Shown here in pieces: positions 1-9,986 of a DNA stretch of 64,000 nt. Every line of letters starts with the position of its first letter. The stretch's first letter is position 1. The notes under the pieces are model-generated. The model was not told the DNA's origin. It saw only the letters and a program-made list of their open reading frames with translations, and made no database searches. This stretch comes from Pseudomonas multiresinivorans (GTDB taxonomy: Bacteria; Pseudomonadota; Gammaproteobacteria; Pseudomonadales; Pseudomonadaceae), in the NCBI RefSeq assembly GCF_012971725.1, contig NZ_CP048833.1:1-64000 (forward strand), given 5' to 3'. A program made the translations under genes and the position numbers.

Positions 1-194
1 GCGCTTCGTCGCACGCTTTCCGCATCGCCCGGCCCACTCGCCGGGCGAGTGCCTGAAACAAGGCACCCGACTCCGATTCGCATTCGCGGACTTCGGAGTT
101 TTTGCTTTTCAAGCCCCATGCTTAGTCTCAAGCCTCGCTCGCGGCTTCATCGCCCCGCGCTATGCTTGGGTCCACCCTGCGTCCCGATGAGTCT

Positions 195-2219
195 ATGGCC
201 GGCCTGATTCCACAATCCTTCATCGATGACCTGCTCAACCGCACCGATATTCTCGATGTGGTGAGTTCGCGCATCCAGCTGAAGAAGACCGGCAAGAACT
301 ACAGCGCCTGCTGCCCGTTCCACAAGGAGAAGACACCCTCCTTCACCGTCAGCCCGGACAAGCAGTTCTACTACTGCTTCGGCTGTGGCGCCGGCGGCAA
401 CGCGCTCGGCTTCATCATGGACCACGACCAGCTGGACTTCGTCCAGGCGGTCGAGGACCTGGCCAAGCGCGCCGGGATGGACATCCCCCGCGAGGAAGGC
501 CGGCGCGGCAACAAGCCCCGGCAACCGGTCGACTCGCCGCTGTACCCGCTGCTGGCCGGCGCCGCCGAGTTCTACCGCCAGGCACTCAAGAGCCACCCGG
601 CACGCAAGGCCGCCGTGGAATACCTCAAGGGTCGCGGCCTGACCGGCGAAATCGCCCGCGACTTCGGCCTGGGCTTCGCCCCGCCGGGCTGGGACAACCT
701 GCTGAAGAACCTGGGCGGCGACAACCTGCAGCTCAAGGCCATGCTCGATGCCGGCCTGCTGGTGGAAAACCCCGACAGCGGCAAGCGCTACGACCGCTTC
801 CGCGACCGGGTGATCTTCCCCATCCGCGACAGCCGCGGCCGGGTGATCGCCTTCGGCGGCCGCGTATTGGGCGACGACAAGCCGAAATACCTGAACTCGC
901 CGGAAACCCCGGTCTTCCATAAAGGACAGGAGCTCTACGGCCTGTTCGAAGCGCGGAAGAACAACCGGGATCTCGACGAGATCATGGTGGTCGAAGGCTA
1001 CATGGACGTCATCGCACTGGCGCAGCAGGGCATCCGCAACGCGGTCGCCACCCTGGGCACGGCCACCAGCGAAGAACACATCAAGCGGCTGTTCCGCATC
1101 GTGCCGAACATCCTCTTCTGCTTCGACGGCGACCAGGCCGGCCGCAATGCTGCCTGGCGCGCACTGGAGTCGGCACTGAGCAACCTGCAGGACGGACGCA
1201 AGGTGCGCTTCCTGTTCCTGCCCGAAGGCGAAGACCCGGACAGCCTGGTACGCGCCGAAGGCCCGGATGCGTTCCGTGCCCGCCTCGCCCACCAGGCACA
1301 GCCGCTGGCGGACTACTTCTTCCAGCAACTGACCGAGGAAGCCGACCCCAGCACGCTGGAAGGCAAGGCGCACCTGGCGACCCTGGCCGGACCGCTGCTG
1401 GAGAAGATCCCCGGCAATACGCTGCGCCTGCTGATGCGCCAGCGCCTGGGCGAGATCACTGGCCTGTCCGCCGAAGCGCTCAGCCAGATCAGTGCGCCGC
1501 GCTCGGGCCTCACCGGCCAGGCCAAACCGAATCACACCCCTGCAACGGCGCAGGCACCTGGCTCGGAGCAGCACGCCCACGAGTACGCCGACTACGACAT
1601 GGGCCAGTTCGCCGGCCAAGGCGACAGTCATTACCAGGACGCTTCGAGTTACTTCGAAGCGCCGATGGAGTTTTCCCCCGGCAACGGCGGAGCCAAGCAG
1701 GGCAAGAAGCCCTGGAAGGGCGATCGCAAATGGGATGGCAAAGGCAGGAAAGGCGACTTCACGCCACGCCAGCCGCGCACCGAGATCAGCGTCGAATCGC
1801 CGACCCTGACCGCGCTGCGCACCCTGCTGCACCATCCCCAACTGGCGCAGAGCGTCGAGGATGCGAGCCACTTCTCCAACGAGGGACAGACCTATTCGCA
1901 ATTGCTCGCCGCACTGGTCGAAGCGTTGCAGAAGAATCCGAAACAGAGCTCGATGCACCTCATCGCGCGCTGGCACGGAACGCCCCAAGGGCGCCTGCTA
2001 CAGGTGCTGGCGGGAAAAGAATGGCTGATCGACGACGGCAATCTTGAAAAGCAGTTCGTCGACACCATTACTACACTTGCACACAACCAGCTGCTCAGCA
2101 GCCGTGAAGCCCGCTTGCACAGCGTGCTGCGAAAGAACCCCAGTGAACTGACCGACGAAGAGAAAGCGTTACTGCGGGAGCACTACAGCACCCCCTCTTC
2201 AACAGGCAGCCAGAGCTGA
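195..2219 (+). CDS. dnaG: DNA primase
   Basis: Synthesises the short RNA primers that DNA polymerase III extends at the replication fork. The 674-aa product begins MAGLIPQSFIDDLLNRTDIL. An in-frame ATG 33 bases upstream (162) would add 11 residues that do not look like DnaG, so 195 is preferred. The N-terminal CHC2 zinc ribbon is intact (C40, H43, C61, C64), followed by the primase core and a TOPRIM domain (VVEGYMDVIAL, then the acidic FDGDQAGR motif around residues 315-322). Residues about 430-545 are low-complexity (Gly, Lys, Gln, Asp rich). The C-terminal helicase-binding domain follows. It precedes rpoD by 78 bases, the classic rpsU-dnaG-rpoD macromolecular synthesis arrangement. No rpsU is visible in the 194 bases upstream. 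Confidence 0.97.
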   Translation: MAGLIPQSFIDDLLNRTDILDVVSSRIQLKKTGKNYSACCPFHKEKTPSFTVSPDKQFYYCFGCGAGGNALGFIMDHDQLDFVQAVEDLAKRAGMDIPREEGRRGNKPRQPVDSPLYPLLAGAAEFYRQALKSHPARKAAVEYLKGRGLTGEIARDFGLGFAPPGWDNLLKNLGGDNLQLKAMLDAGLLVENPDSGKRYDRFRDRVIFPIRDSRGRVIAFGGRVLGDDKPKYLNSPETPVFHKGQELYGLFEARKNNRDLDEIMVVEGYMDVIALAQQGIRNAVATLGTATSEEHIKRLFRIVPNILFCFDGDQAGRNAAWRALESALSNLQDGRKVRFLFLPEGEDPDSLVRAEGPDAFRARLAHQAQPLADYFFQQLTEEADPSTLEGKAHLATLAGPLLEKIPGNTLRLLMRQRLGEITGLSAEALSQISAPRSGLTGQAKPNHTPATAQAPGSEQHAHEYADYDMGQFAGQGDSHYQDASSYFEAPMEFSPGNGGAKQGKKPWKGDRKWDGKGRKGDFTPRQPRTEISVESPTLTALRTLLHHPQLAQSVEDASHFSNEGQTYSQLLAALVEALQKNPKQSSMHLIARWHGTPQGRLLQVLAGKEWLIDDGNLEKQFVDTITTLAHNQLLSSREARLHSVLRKNPSELTDEEKALLREHYSTPSSTGSQS

Positions 2220-2245
2220 ACTGGCGCCTGAAGCCTCGAATCTGG

Positions 2246-2251
2246 TATAAT
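2246..2251 (+). promoter_or_regulatory. Extended -10 promoter for rpoD
   Basis: A perfect TATAAT preceded by TGG lies in the dnaG-rpoD gap, 46 bases before the rpoD start. No good -35 hexamer sits 16-18 bases upstream, so this would act as an extended -10 promoter giving rpoD transcription independent of dnaG. Confidence 0.55.
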
Positions 2252-2297
2252 CCTCGGCTTATTTCAGCCCGCCAAGACCTTCAGTGGATAGGGTGTT

Positions 2298-4151
<1,854 letters not shown>

Positions 4152-4156
4152 TGAAC

Positions 4157-4185
4157 AAACCCCCGGCCCAAAACCGGGGGTTTTT
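4157..4185 (+). terminator. Intrinsic terminator of rpoD
   Basis: Ten-base arms AAACCCCCGG and CCGGGGGTTT around a 7-base loop, running into TTTTT, begin 6 bases after the rpoD stop codon. Confidence 0.93.
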
Positions 4186-4244
4186 CTTTGGGCCTTCCAT
4201 CGGGCAAAGTGCCACGTCTACACTTCGGCATAGTCCCCCCTGGA

Positions 4245-7200
4245 ATGAGGCCCTTCATGCCGCGTCTGCAGGCAGTTCTACTGTGGTGCCTCGCATTCTG
4301 GGCGGGACAGGCATTCGCCCTGAGCCTCACGCCCGACGAACAGCAGTGGCTGCAGGCACACCCCTCCCTGCGCCTGGGTGTAGACGCCTCCTGGCCCCCC
4401 TTCGAATTCCGTGACAACGACGGCGTTTACCAGGGCCTGGCTGCCAGTTACGTCAAAGTCATCAGCGACAAGCTCAAGGTCCAGCTCCAACCGATCGAGC
4501 CGGCAAGCTGGAGCGAAGTCCTGCAACAGGCGCGGGACAGCCATCTCGACCTGCTCCCCGGCATCATGGCTACGCCGGAACGCCTCGAGTACCTGACCTT
4601 CACCCGCCCCTACCTCGACTTCCCGATCATCATCCTTGCCCGCAAGAACGGCCCCGCGCCAGCCAGCGTGAAGGAGCTTTACGGCCTCAAGGTCGGTGTG
4701 GTCGCCCACTACGCCCCGCATGAACTGCTGGTCGCCAGGCACCCCGACCTCAACCTGCAACCGCTGCCCAGTGTCGCTGCCGGACTGCAGGCGCTGGCGG
4801 TCGGCCAGGTGGATGCGTTTGTCGGCGACCTCGCCTCCAGTGTCTGGAACCTTCGTCAGCTCAAGCTCGAGGGCCTGCAGATCAGCGGCGAAACCCCCTA
4901 CCGCTACCAGTTGGCCATGGGTGTGCCGAAGGACCAGGCGATCTTCGTCGGCATTCTCGACAAGGTGCTGGCGGACATGACCGTAGAACAGATCGACGCA
5001 CTGCAGGCCCCCTGGGTCGGCGGCCTGGTCGACCACCGTAGCGTGTGGCCTGATGTGTTCCGCGTGGTCGTGCCCATCGCGGTTCTGACCACCCTCACCC
5101 TACTGGTCCTGTTCACCATGAACCGGCGCCTGCGCGGCGAGATGCAGCGCCGGGAGAAACTCGAGCAGGCCCTGCGCGACAGCGAACAGCACTACCGCGG
5201 CCTGGTGGAAAGCCTGACCGCCATCGCCTGGGAAATGCGCCTGGCGGAGAACCGCTTCACCTACGTCTCGCCCCACGCCCAGCGGCTGCTCGGCTACCCG
5301 CTGACCGACTGGCTGGAGCCCGGCTTCTGGCAACGCACCCTGCACCCGGAAGACGCCGAGCACGCGATCCACTTCTGCATGAGCGAGAGCCATGCCGGGC
5401 GCAACCACAGCTTCGATTACCGCATGCTCGCCGCCGATGGGCGAATCGTCTGGATCCGCGACATCGTCACGCTGATCCAGCATGGCGACGACCTGATCCT
5501 GCGCGGCCTGATGATCGACATCACCGAGGCGAAGCACACCGAACAGGCCCTGCGCCTGTCCGAGCAGAAATTCGCCTCGGTCTTCCATCACTGCCCCGAC
5601 ATCATCGTCCTCGCCCGCCGAGTCGACGGCGTGCTGCTGGCGGTGAACAGTACCTTCGAACAACAGATCGGCATCCCCGCCAGCGAAGCCCTGGGCAAGA
5701 CTTCGACCGACCTGGGAATCTGGGGCGCCCCTGGCATGGGCCCGGCCATGCTGCAGCGCCTGCAGGGCGAACCGCTGAACAACGTCGAGATCCCGCTCAA
5801 CCGCCGCGACGGCAGCCACTTCACCGCCCTGCTGTCGGCGCAGCACATCATCCTCGACGACACGCCGGCGCTGGTCGTCGTGGTGCGCAACATCTCCCAG
5901 GTCAAGGAAACCCAGGAGCAACTGCGCGTCTCCGAGGAAAAATTTGCCAAAGCCTTCCACGCCTCGCCCGACGGCATGCTCATCTCCCGCATCAGCGACG
6001 GCCGGTTGGTGGAAGTGAACCAGGGCTTCACCCGCATCACCGGCTACAGCCGTGAGGAAGCCGCCGAGCGCTCCACCCTCGACCTGCGCCTGTGGGCCAA
6101 CCCGGCCGACCGCAGCAAACTGCTGGGCATCCTCGACAACGCCGCCAGCGCCCCAGGCTTCACCGCGCAGATTCGCACCCGCGACGGCAGCCTGCGCCTG
6201 TGCGAGCTGTCCGCCCACCGCATCACCATCGGCAGCGACGACTGCATGCTGACCATCGCTCGCGACATCACCGAGCAGCAGCAGATGCAGGAAAAACTCC
6301 GACTCGCCGCCACCGTATTCGAGAGCACCGCTGAAGGCGTGATGATCACCGACGCACGCCAGCGCATAGTCGCGGTCAACCGCGCCTTCAGCGAGATCAC
6401 CGGCTACAGCGAACAGGAAGCCCTCGGCAGTTCGCCGCGCCTGCTCGCCTCCGGCCAGCACGACAGCAGCTTCTACGTCGCCCTCTGGCACCAGCTCAAC
6501 GCCGAGGGCCATTGGCAGGGCGAAATCTGGAACCGCCGGAAGAACCAGGAGCTCTACCCGGAGTGGCTCACCGTCAGCGCCGTGCGCAATGCCGACGGCG
6601 AGTTGTCGCACTATGTCGGCGTGTTCGCCGACATCTCCACCCTCAAGTACGCCCAGGCACGGCTGGACTACCAGGCCCACCACGATCCACTCACCGGCCT
6701 GCCCAACCGCCTGCTGTTCGAAAGCCGCCTGAACGCCTCGCTCAAGGAAGCCCAGGAAGACGATCATCAGGGCGCCGTGCTGTTCCTCGACCTGGACCGC
6801 TTCAAGCACATCAACGATAGCCTCGGCCACCCGGTCGGCGACCTGCTGCTCAAGTCCATTGCCACCCGCCTGCGCGAGCAGCTGCGCGACGTCGATACGG
6901 TAGCGCGCCAGGGCGGAGATGAATTCATCATCCTGCTGCCCGGCCTGCACCACGCACTGGACGCCGAACACGTCGCCAACAAGCTGCTGCTCTGCTTCGA
7001 CAAGCCGTTCATCGCCGGCGAACAGGAATTCTTCGTCAGCGCCAGCATCGGCATCTGCCTCTACCCCAGCGATGGCTCGGATGTCGCCACCCTGGTGAAG
7101 AACGCCGACGCCGCCATGTACCGGGCCAAGGCCCAGGGCCGCAACCGGGTGGAGTTCTACACCCGCGAACTGACCTTCCAGGCCACCGAGCGCATGGCCC

Positions 7201-7991
7201 TGGAACATGAATTGCGCCGCGCGCTGGAAAGCGACCAGCTGCAGCTCTACTACCAGCCCAAGCTCTCCCTCGGCACTGGCCAACTGGTCGGCGCCGAAGC
7301 CCTGATCCGCTGGAAACATCCTCAATTCGGCGCGATTTCGCCCGATCGCTTCATTCCGCTGGCCGAGGAAAACGGCCTGATCCTGCCATTGGGCGACTGG
7401 GTGCTGCGCGAAGCCTGCCGGCAGATGAGCCGCTGGCAGGACAGCCACGCCGCCTTCGGCCCACTTTCGGTCAACCTGGCTGGCGCCCAGCTGCGCCAGA
7501 CCAACCTGGTCGAACGCATCCGTGAACTGCTCGCCCACTACAACCTGCAGCCCTCGCGCCTGCAGCTGGAAATCACCGAAAGCTTCCTCATGCACCAGAC
7601 CGAGGAAGCCCTGTCGATCCTGCACAGCCTCAAGCATCTGGGCGTACAGCTGGCCATCGACGACTTCGGCACCGGCTACTCCTCCCTCAGCTACCTGAAG
7701 CAACTGCCGCTGGACACCCTGAAGATCGACCAGTCCTTCGTCCACGGCCTGCCGGACGACCCACACGACGCCGCCATTGCCCGGGCCATCATCGCCCTGG
7801 GGCGCAGCATGAACCTCATCGTGATCGCCGAAGGCGTGGAACACGAAGCCCAGGAACGCTTCCTCGAAGCCGAAGGTTGCGACCAGATCCAGGGCTACGC
7901 CCTGAGCGCCCCACTGCCGGCCGACGCCTTTGCCAACCGCTTCCTGGTCCCGCTGCATCCGATTGGCGCGACGCACAACGCGCCGGTATAA
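4245..7991 (+). CDS. Periplasmic-sensor / multi-PAS / GGDEF-EAL signalling protein
   Basis: A 1248-aa membrane protein that should make or degrade cyclic-di-GMP in response to a periplasmic ligand. It has a signal peptide (start MRPFMPRLQ; 4257 is an alternative start), an SBP_bac_3-type amino-acid-binding-like domain (about residues 29-262), one membrane helix (about 271-293), four PAS units (about 318-800), then GGDEF and EAL domains. The GGDEF motif is intact near residue 890, with an upstream inhibitory RxxD site (RDVD). The EAL domain keeps its usual residues (EALIRW, SVNLAG, EITES, DDFGTGYS, LKIDQSF, AEGVE), so both activities could be real. The ligand is unknown. The 3' end carries the promoter of the downstream tRNA. 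A longer in-frame start at 4188 would run into the rpoD terminator and is rejected. Confidence 0.93.
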   Translation: MRPFMPRLQAVLLWCLAFWAGQAFALSLTPDEQQWLQAHPSLRLGVDASWPPFEFRDNDGVYQGLAASYVKVISDKLKVQLQPIEPASWSEVLQQARDSHLDLLPGIMATPERLEYLTFTRPYLDFPIIILARKNGPAPASVKELYGLKVGVVAHYAPHELLVARHPDLNLQPLPSVAAGLQALAVGQVDAFVGDLASSVWNLRQLKLEGLQISGETPYRYQLAMGVPKDQAIFVGILDKVLADMTVEQIDALQAPWVGGLVDHRSVWPDVFRVVVPIAVLTTLTLLVLFTMNRRLRGEMQRREKLEQALRDSEQHYRGLVESLTAIAWEMRLAENRFTYVSPHAQRLLGYPLTDWLEPGFWQRTLHPEDAEHAIHFCMSESHAGRNHSFDYRMLAADGRIVWIRDIVTLIQHGDDLILRGLMIDITEAKHTEQALRLSEQKFASVFHHCPDIIVLARRVDGVLLAVNSTFEQQIGIPASEALGKTSTDLGIWGAPGMGPAMLQRLQGEPLNNVEIPLNRRDGSHFTALLSAQHIILDDTPALVVVVRNISQVKETQEQLRVSEEKFAKAFHASPDGMLISRISDGRLVEVNQGFTRITGYSREEAAERSTLDLRLWANPADRSKLLGILDNAASAPGFTAQIRTRDGSLRLCELSAHRITIGSDDCMLTIARDITEQQQMQEKLRLAATVFESTAEGVMITDARQRIVAVNRAFSEITGYSEQEALGSSPRLLASGQHDSSFYVALWHQLNAEGHWQGEIWNRRKNQELYPEWLTVSAVRNADGELSHYVGVFADISTLKYAQARLDYQAHHDPLTGLPNRLLFESRLNASLKEAQEDDHQGAVLFLDLDRFKHINDSLGHPVGDLLLKSIATRLREQLRDVDTVARQGGDEFIILLPGLHHALDAEHVANKLLLCFDKPFIAGEQEFFVSASIGICLYPSDGSDVATLVKNADAAMYRAKAQGRNRVEFYTRELTFQATERMALEHELRRALESDQLQLYYQPKLSLGTGQLVGAEALIRWKHPQFGAISPDRFIPLAEENGLILPLGDWVLREACRQMSRWQDSHAAFGPLSVNLAGAQLRQTNLVERIRELLAHYNLQPSRLQLEITESFLMHQTEEALSILHSLKHLGVQLAIDDFGTGYSSLSYLKQLPLDTLKIDQSFVHGLPDDPHDAAIARAIIALGRSMNLIVIAEGVEHEAQERFLEAEGCDQIQGYALSAPLPADAFANRFLVPLHPIGATHNAPV

Positions 7992-7992
7992 T
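7963..7992 (+). promoter_or_regulatory. tRNA promoter inside the end of the GGDEF-EAL gene
   Basis: The -35 box TTGGCG (7963-7968), an 18-base spacer and a perfect -10 TATAAT (7987-7992) lie 16 bases before the mature tRNA. The -10 box contains the TAA stop codon of the upstream gene. Confidence 0.75.
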
Positions 7993-8007
7993 CCGCCCGC
8001 CTTCTGG

Positions 8008-8084
8008 GGGCCTATAGCTCAGTTGGTTAGAGCAGAGGACTCATAATCCTTTGGTCCACGGTTCAAGTCCGTGTGGGCCCACCA
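8008..8084 (+). tRNA. tRNA with anticodon CAU, probably tRNA-Ile2 (lysidine type)
   Basis: A 77-nt cloverleaf with encoded CCA. The acceptor stem GGGCCTA pairs with TGGGCCC (one G:U), the D stem is GCTC/GAGC, the anticodon stem is GAGGA/TCCTT around the loop CTCATAA, and the T arm is CACGG/CCGTG. Elongator Met and Ile2 tRNAs share the CAU anticodon. The variable region TGGTC and T loop TTCAAGTCC match the Ile2 pattern of E. coli ileX, where C34 becomes lysidine to read AUA, rather than the GGGTC and TTCGAATCC of elongator Met. I rate the tRNA itself as near certain and the Ile2 assignment at about 0.8. Confidence 0.95.
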
Positions 8085-8095
8085 CCTCTTCAGCA

Positions 8096-8124
8096 AAAAG
8101 CCGCGCGAATGCGCGGCTTTTGCG
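8096..8124 (+). terminator. Intrinsic terminator after the tRNA
   Basis: Arms AAAAGCCGCGC and GCGCGGCTTTT around a GAAT loop, 11 bases after the CCA end. It may also stop the convergent hicAB transcript because the arms end in A- and T-runs on both sides. Confidence 0.88.
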
Positions 8125-8141
8125 TTTCTGGCATTCGGTCG

Positions 8142-8546
8142 TCAGGAGTTCGCCAGTTCCCGCAGCGCCGCTGTGGCGAGGAAGCCGGAGCGGGAGCTGT
8201 AGCGCTGGTCTTTGCTGACGCGGTCGTCGATGCGTTGCAGCAGATGTTCGGGCAGCGTGGCGTTGAAGCGTACTGCTTTGCCCAAATACGGCGTGACGTC
8301 GAACTCGATAACCGCCCAGACACCACCGGCGTAGTCCGGGTTGTTCAGGTGCTGGTCAATGGCTTGCGGTTGGGGCAATTCTTCGCCGTCCGCGACCAGC
8401 CCCTCGAAATGCAAGGCAAGGGCTTCTTTCGCGTTATCCAGGGCTTCGTCGACGGTACAGCCAGCAGAAAAACAGCCGGACACATCCGGCAGGGTAACGC
8501 CGTAGTCGCTGTCGGGGTCCTTGTGGAGCACGACGGGAAATTTCAT
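8142..8546 (-). CDS. hicB: HicB-type antitoxin
   Basis: Antitoxin of a type II toxin-antitoxin pair; it neutralises HicA and represses the operon. The 134-aa protein starts MKFPVVLHKDPDSDYGVTLP and has the partially degraded RNase-H-like HicB fold with the signature LPDVSGCFSAG. It then has a DNA-binding tail (residues about 90-134, VRFNATLPEHLLQRIDDRVS) resembling a ribbon-helix-helix. It lies 29 bases downstream of hicA in the same transcript. At 134 aa it is within the range of DNA-binding HicB proteins. Confidence 0.9.
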   Translation of the reverse strand: MKFPVVLHKDPDSDYGVTLPDVSGCFSAGCTVDEALDNAKEALALHFEGLVADGEELPQPQAIDQHLNNPDYAGGVWAVIEFDVTPYLGKAVRFNATLPEHLLQRIDDRVSKDQRYSSRSGFLATAALRELANS

Positions 8547-8575
8547 GGGTGGCTACCTGCTGTCACGTATTCGGT

Positions 8576-8782
8576 TCAGTGGCTGGCACTGGATTGTCCG
8601 AGCTTGAGGCCGGCCTGCTTGAGGATGCTGTTGACCGTTCCTTTAGGCAGGCTGGCTTTCGGATGTGGGACCGTCACCTTGCCGGGCCTGACCGGGTGCT
8701 TGAACTGGTGATGGCTGCCATTGCAGCCGATCTCGAACCAGCCATCCTCGATCAACAAATCAATGATCTCTTTGCTGCGCAT
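8576..8782 (-). CDS. hicA: HicA-type mRNA interferase toxin
   Basis: A small double-stranded-RNA-binding-fold toxin that would cleave mRNA. It has 68 aa, starting MRSKEIIDLLIEDGWFEI, with the conserved catalytic-histidine segment GSHHQFKHP (H24 or H25), then VTVPHPKASLPKGTVNSILK typical of the family. The reading frame stays open upstream to 8842, but those residues run through the promoter and operator and are not HicA-like. It is first in the operon with hicB, the usual HicAB order. Confidence 0.9.
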   Translation of the reverse strand: MRSKEIIDLLIEDGWFEIGCNGSHHQFKHPVRPGKVTVPHPKASLPKGTVNSILKQAGLKLGQSSASH

Positions 8783-8806
8783 CGACGCTCTCCCGACGGC
8801 GCAGCA

Positions 8807-8823
8807 GTGTGTACCGTACACAC
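8807..8823. promoter_or_regulatory. Palindromic operator of hicAB
   Basis: A perfect inverted repeat: GTGTGTAC, one base, GTACACAC. On the minus strand it overlaps a candidate -10 TACGGT (8813-8818) whose -35 TTGACG lies at 8837-8842 with an 18-base spacer. It starts 25 bases upstream of the hicA ATG. This fits autorepression by the HicB DNA-binding tail; binding itself is inferred. Confidence 0.7.
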
Positions 8824-9090
8824 CAAAATCGAAGCCCGTCAATGTGACGAGGAGATAAGCCGACAGGCGCTGCAGTTACCCGTGCTGGAGGCAGGTTCGC
8901 CGCAGACCAGCGGTATTTCCCGAATTGCCCTACGCCGCAACGGCGTTGCTGTCCTACAAGGGCTCTGCGTAGCGTTCCGTCTGCCACGGCTCGCCGTGGT
9001 CAGGAGTGGAATCCTGAAAAAGGCACATTACGCAATGCAAGCCATAGCAGAGAGCGGCAGCCCCACGGCTGCAGGTCTTTGGTGGTCTAT

Positions 9091-9191
9091 GGCGGGCCGT
9101 GCAAGGAGGGCTCCGTGCCCTACCGGTCGTGTGCCACACCGGCGATTCCACCCTTGCACGGTCCGCCGCCCTCTTCGGTTGTTCGGGCGGC
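9091..9191 (+). ncRNA. Structured leader, possibly a C4-type antisense RNA
   Basis: A 16-bp outer stem pairs 9091-9106 with 9152-9167 (ggcgggccgtgcaagg-like arms, one G:U). It encloses a smaller CCGGT/ACCGG hairpin near 9123-9142 and is followed by a second hairpin with arms GCCGCCC/GGGCGGC (9165-9171, 9185-9191). It sits 30 bases upstream of the BRO-N gene. In phages P1 and P7 a C4 antisense RNA precedes the ant antirepressor gene in the same transcript, and BRO-N domains occur in antirepressors, so the arrangement fits. The class assignment comes from memory of layout, not a covariance search. Confidence 0.5.
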
Positions 9192-9220
9192 GGCTTCCTG
9201 GATGTACATGGAGAGACAGC

Positions 9221-9706
9221 ATGAAGTTTTCCGATTCGCCATCGGCCGACGAAGGCCTGATTCCTACCGTGTTCCACCGTTACAACCGTCGTCTGCGCGG
9301 GCTGCTGATCGAGCGGCAGGCGTGGTTCGTCCTGCGCGATTTGGCCAAGCTGACCAACAGCCACCTGGGCGAGCGGGTCACCAGCAAGCTCGATCCGGAC
9401 CAGCTTCGCCATGAGCAGTTGGCAGGCTGCGACGAAAAGCTCTACCTGGTCAGTGAAAGCGGTCTCTATGCGCTGCTGCTGGTGCACTTCTATCACCCGG
9501 AGAACCGCAGCCTGCGGCAGTGGATCAGCACCGAGGTGCTGCCGGCCCTGCGCGATGCGCAGCAGAACAACCCACACCTGCCGCGCCGACGCATGGAGCA
9601 GATCGAAGGCCAGCCGACCAGCGTGATGGACTGGCAGGGCAAGGTCTGGGTGCGCTGGACCGATGCGGTGCGCATCATGGAAAACCAGGTGCGCTCGTTG
9701 CACTGA
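9221..9706 (+). CDS. BRO-N domain protein, antirepressor-like
   Basis: A 161-aa protein starting MKFSDSPSADEGLIPTVFHR, with GGAGAG ten bases before the ATG. Residues about 15-110 match the BRO family N-terminal DNA-binding domain: FVLRDLAKLTN, then YLVSESGLYALLLVHF and RSLRQWISTEVLPALR, the last being the typical end of the domain. Such domains are found in phage antirepressors and baculovirus BRO proteins. There is no phage structural gene nearby, so this is either a phage relic or a stable host gene. The C-terminal 45 residues show no motif I recognise. A long upstream-extended frame through the leader region is not credible. Confidence 0.85.
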   Translation: MKFSDSPSADEGLIPTVFHRYNRRLRGLLIERQAWFVLRDLAKLTNSHLGERVTSKLDPDQLRHEQLAGCDEKLYLVSESGLYALLLVHFYHPENRSLRQWISTEVLPALRDAQQNNPHLPRRRMEQIEGQPTSVMDWQGKVWVRWTDAVRIMENQVRSLH

Positions 9707-9724
9707 TCCTGCCCGGTGCACTTC

Positions 9725-9756
9725 GTAGAATGGCGTGGAGCGAAGCGATACCCATC
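9725..9756 (-). repeat. Type E repeat, copy 1
   Basis: It reads GTAGAATGGCGTGGAGCGAA and on to GCGATACCCATC, near-identical to the complement of 58463-58493. This is a common short intergenic repeat in Pseudomonas. Confidence 0.7.
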
Positions 9757-9810
9757 GCTTCCCGCCCCAATGAGCTTCGCAGACAAGGTCCGCTCCTACA
9801 GGATCAAAGC

Positions 9811-9858
9811 CCCCTCACCCTAACCCTCTCCCGCAAGCGGGAGAGGGGACCGTTCGGA
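9811..9858 (+). repeat. Type D repeat (CTCTCCC/GGGAGAG hairpin), copy 1
   Basis: The CCCTCACCCTAACCCTCTCC motif runs into a CTCTCCCGC AAGCGGGAGAG hairpin and GGACCGTTCGG. The same motif recurs at 35880-36004 and 58560-58600. Confidence 0.8.
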
Positions 9859-9909
9859 GCGAGAAATAACCTCGGTGTCAGCCGGTACGTTTTGCCTGCT
9901 CTCCCAGCA

Positions 9910-9986
9910 GTAGGGCGCATAACGCGCCAGCGTTATCCGCCGCCGAGGGTCTGGCGGATAACCTGTTCCAGGTTATCCGCCCTACG
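9910..9986. repeat. Type C repeat (GTAGGGCGCATAAC), copy 1
   Basis: An inverted pair: GTAGGGCGCATAAC at one end and GTTATCCGCCCTAC at the other, with two internal hairpins. It is homologous to 24012-24088 and 26407-26483. Confidence 0.85.

Noticed and set aside
147..1988. Long minus-strand open frame opposite dnaG
   Set aside because: It mirrors the dnaG codon pattern in high-GC DNA, with low-complexity Ala/Gly/Val/Leu composition and no domain; the plus strand is clearly primase.
5100..7976. 958-codon minus-strand frame opposite the GGDEF-EAL gene
   Set aside because: An antisense shadow caused by GC-rich third positions; no recognisable protein.
8549..9220. N-terminal extension of the BRO-N frame
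   Set aside because: It passes antisense through hicA, its operator and the structured leader; a good ribosome site occurs only before 9221.
9079..9414. 111-codon plus-strand frame starting in the structured leader
   Set aside because: Its first half covers the hairpins and its second half overlaps the BRO-N gene out of frame. It could correspond to an icd-like leader ORF, but there is no evidence beyond position.
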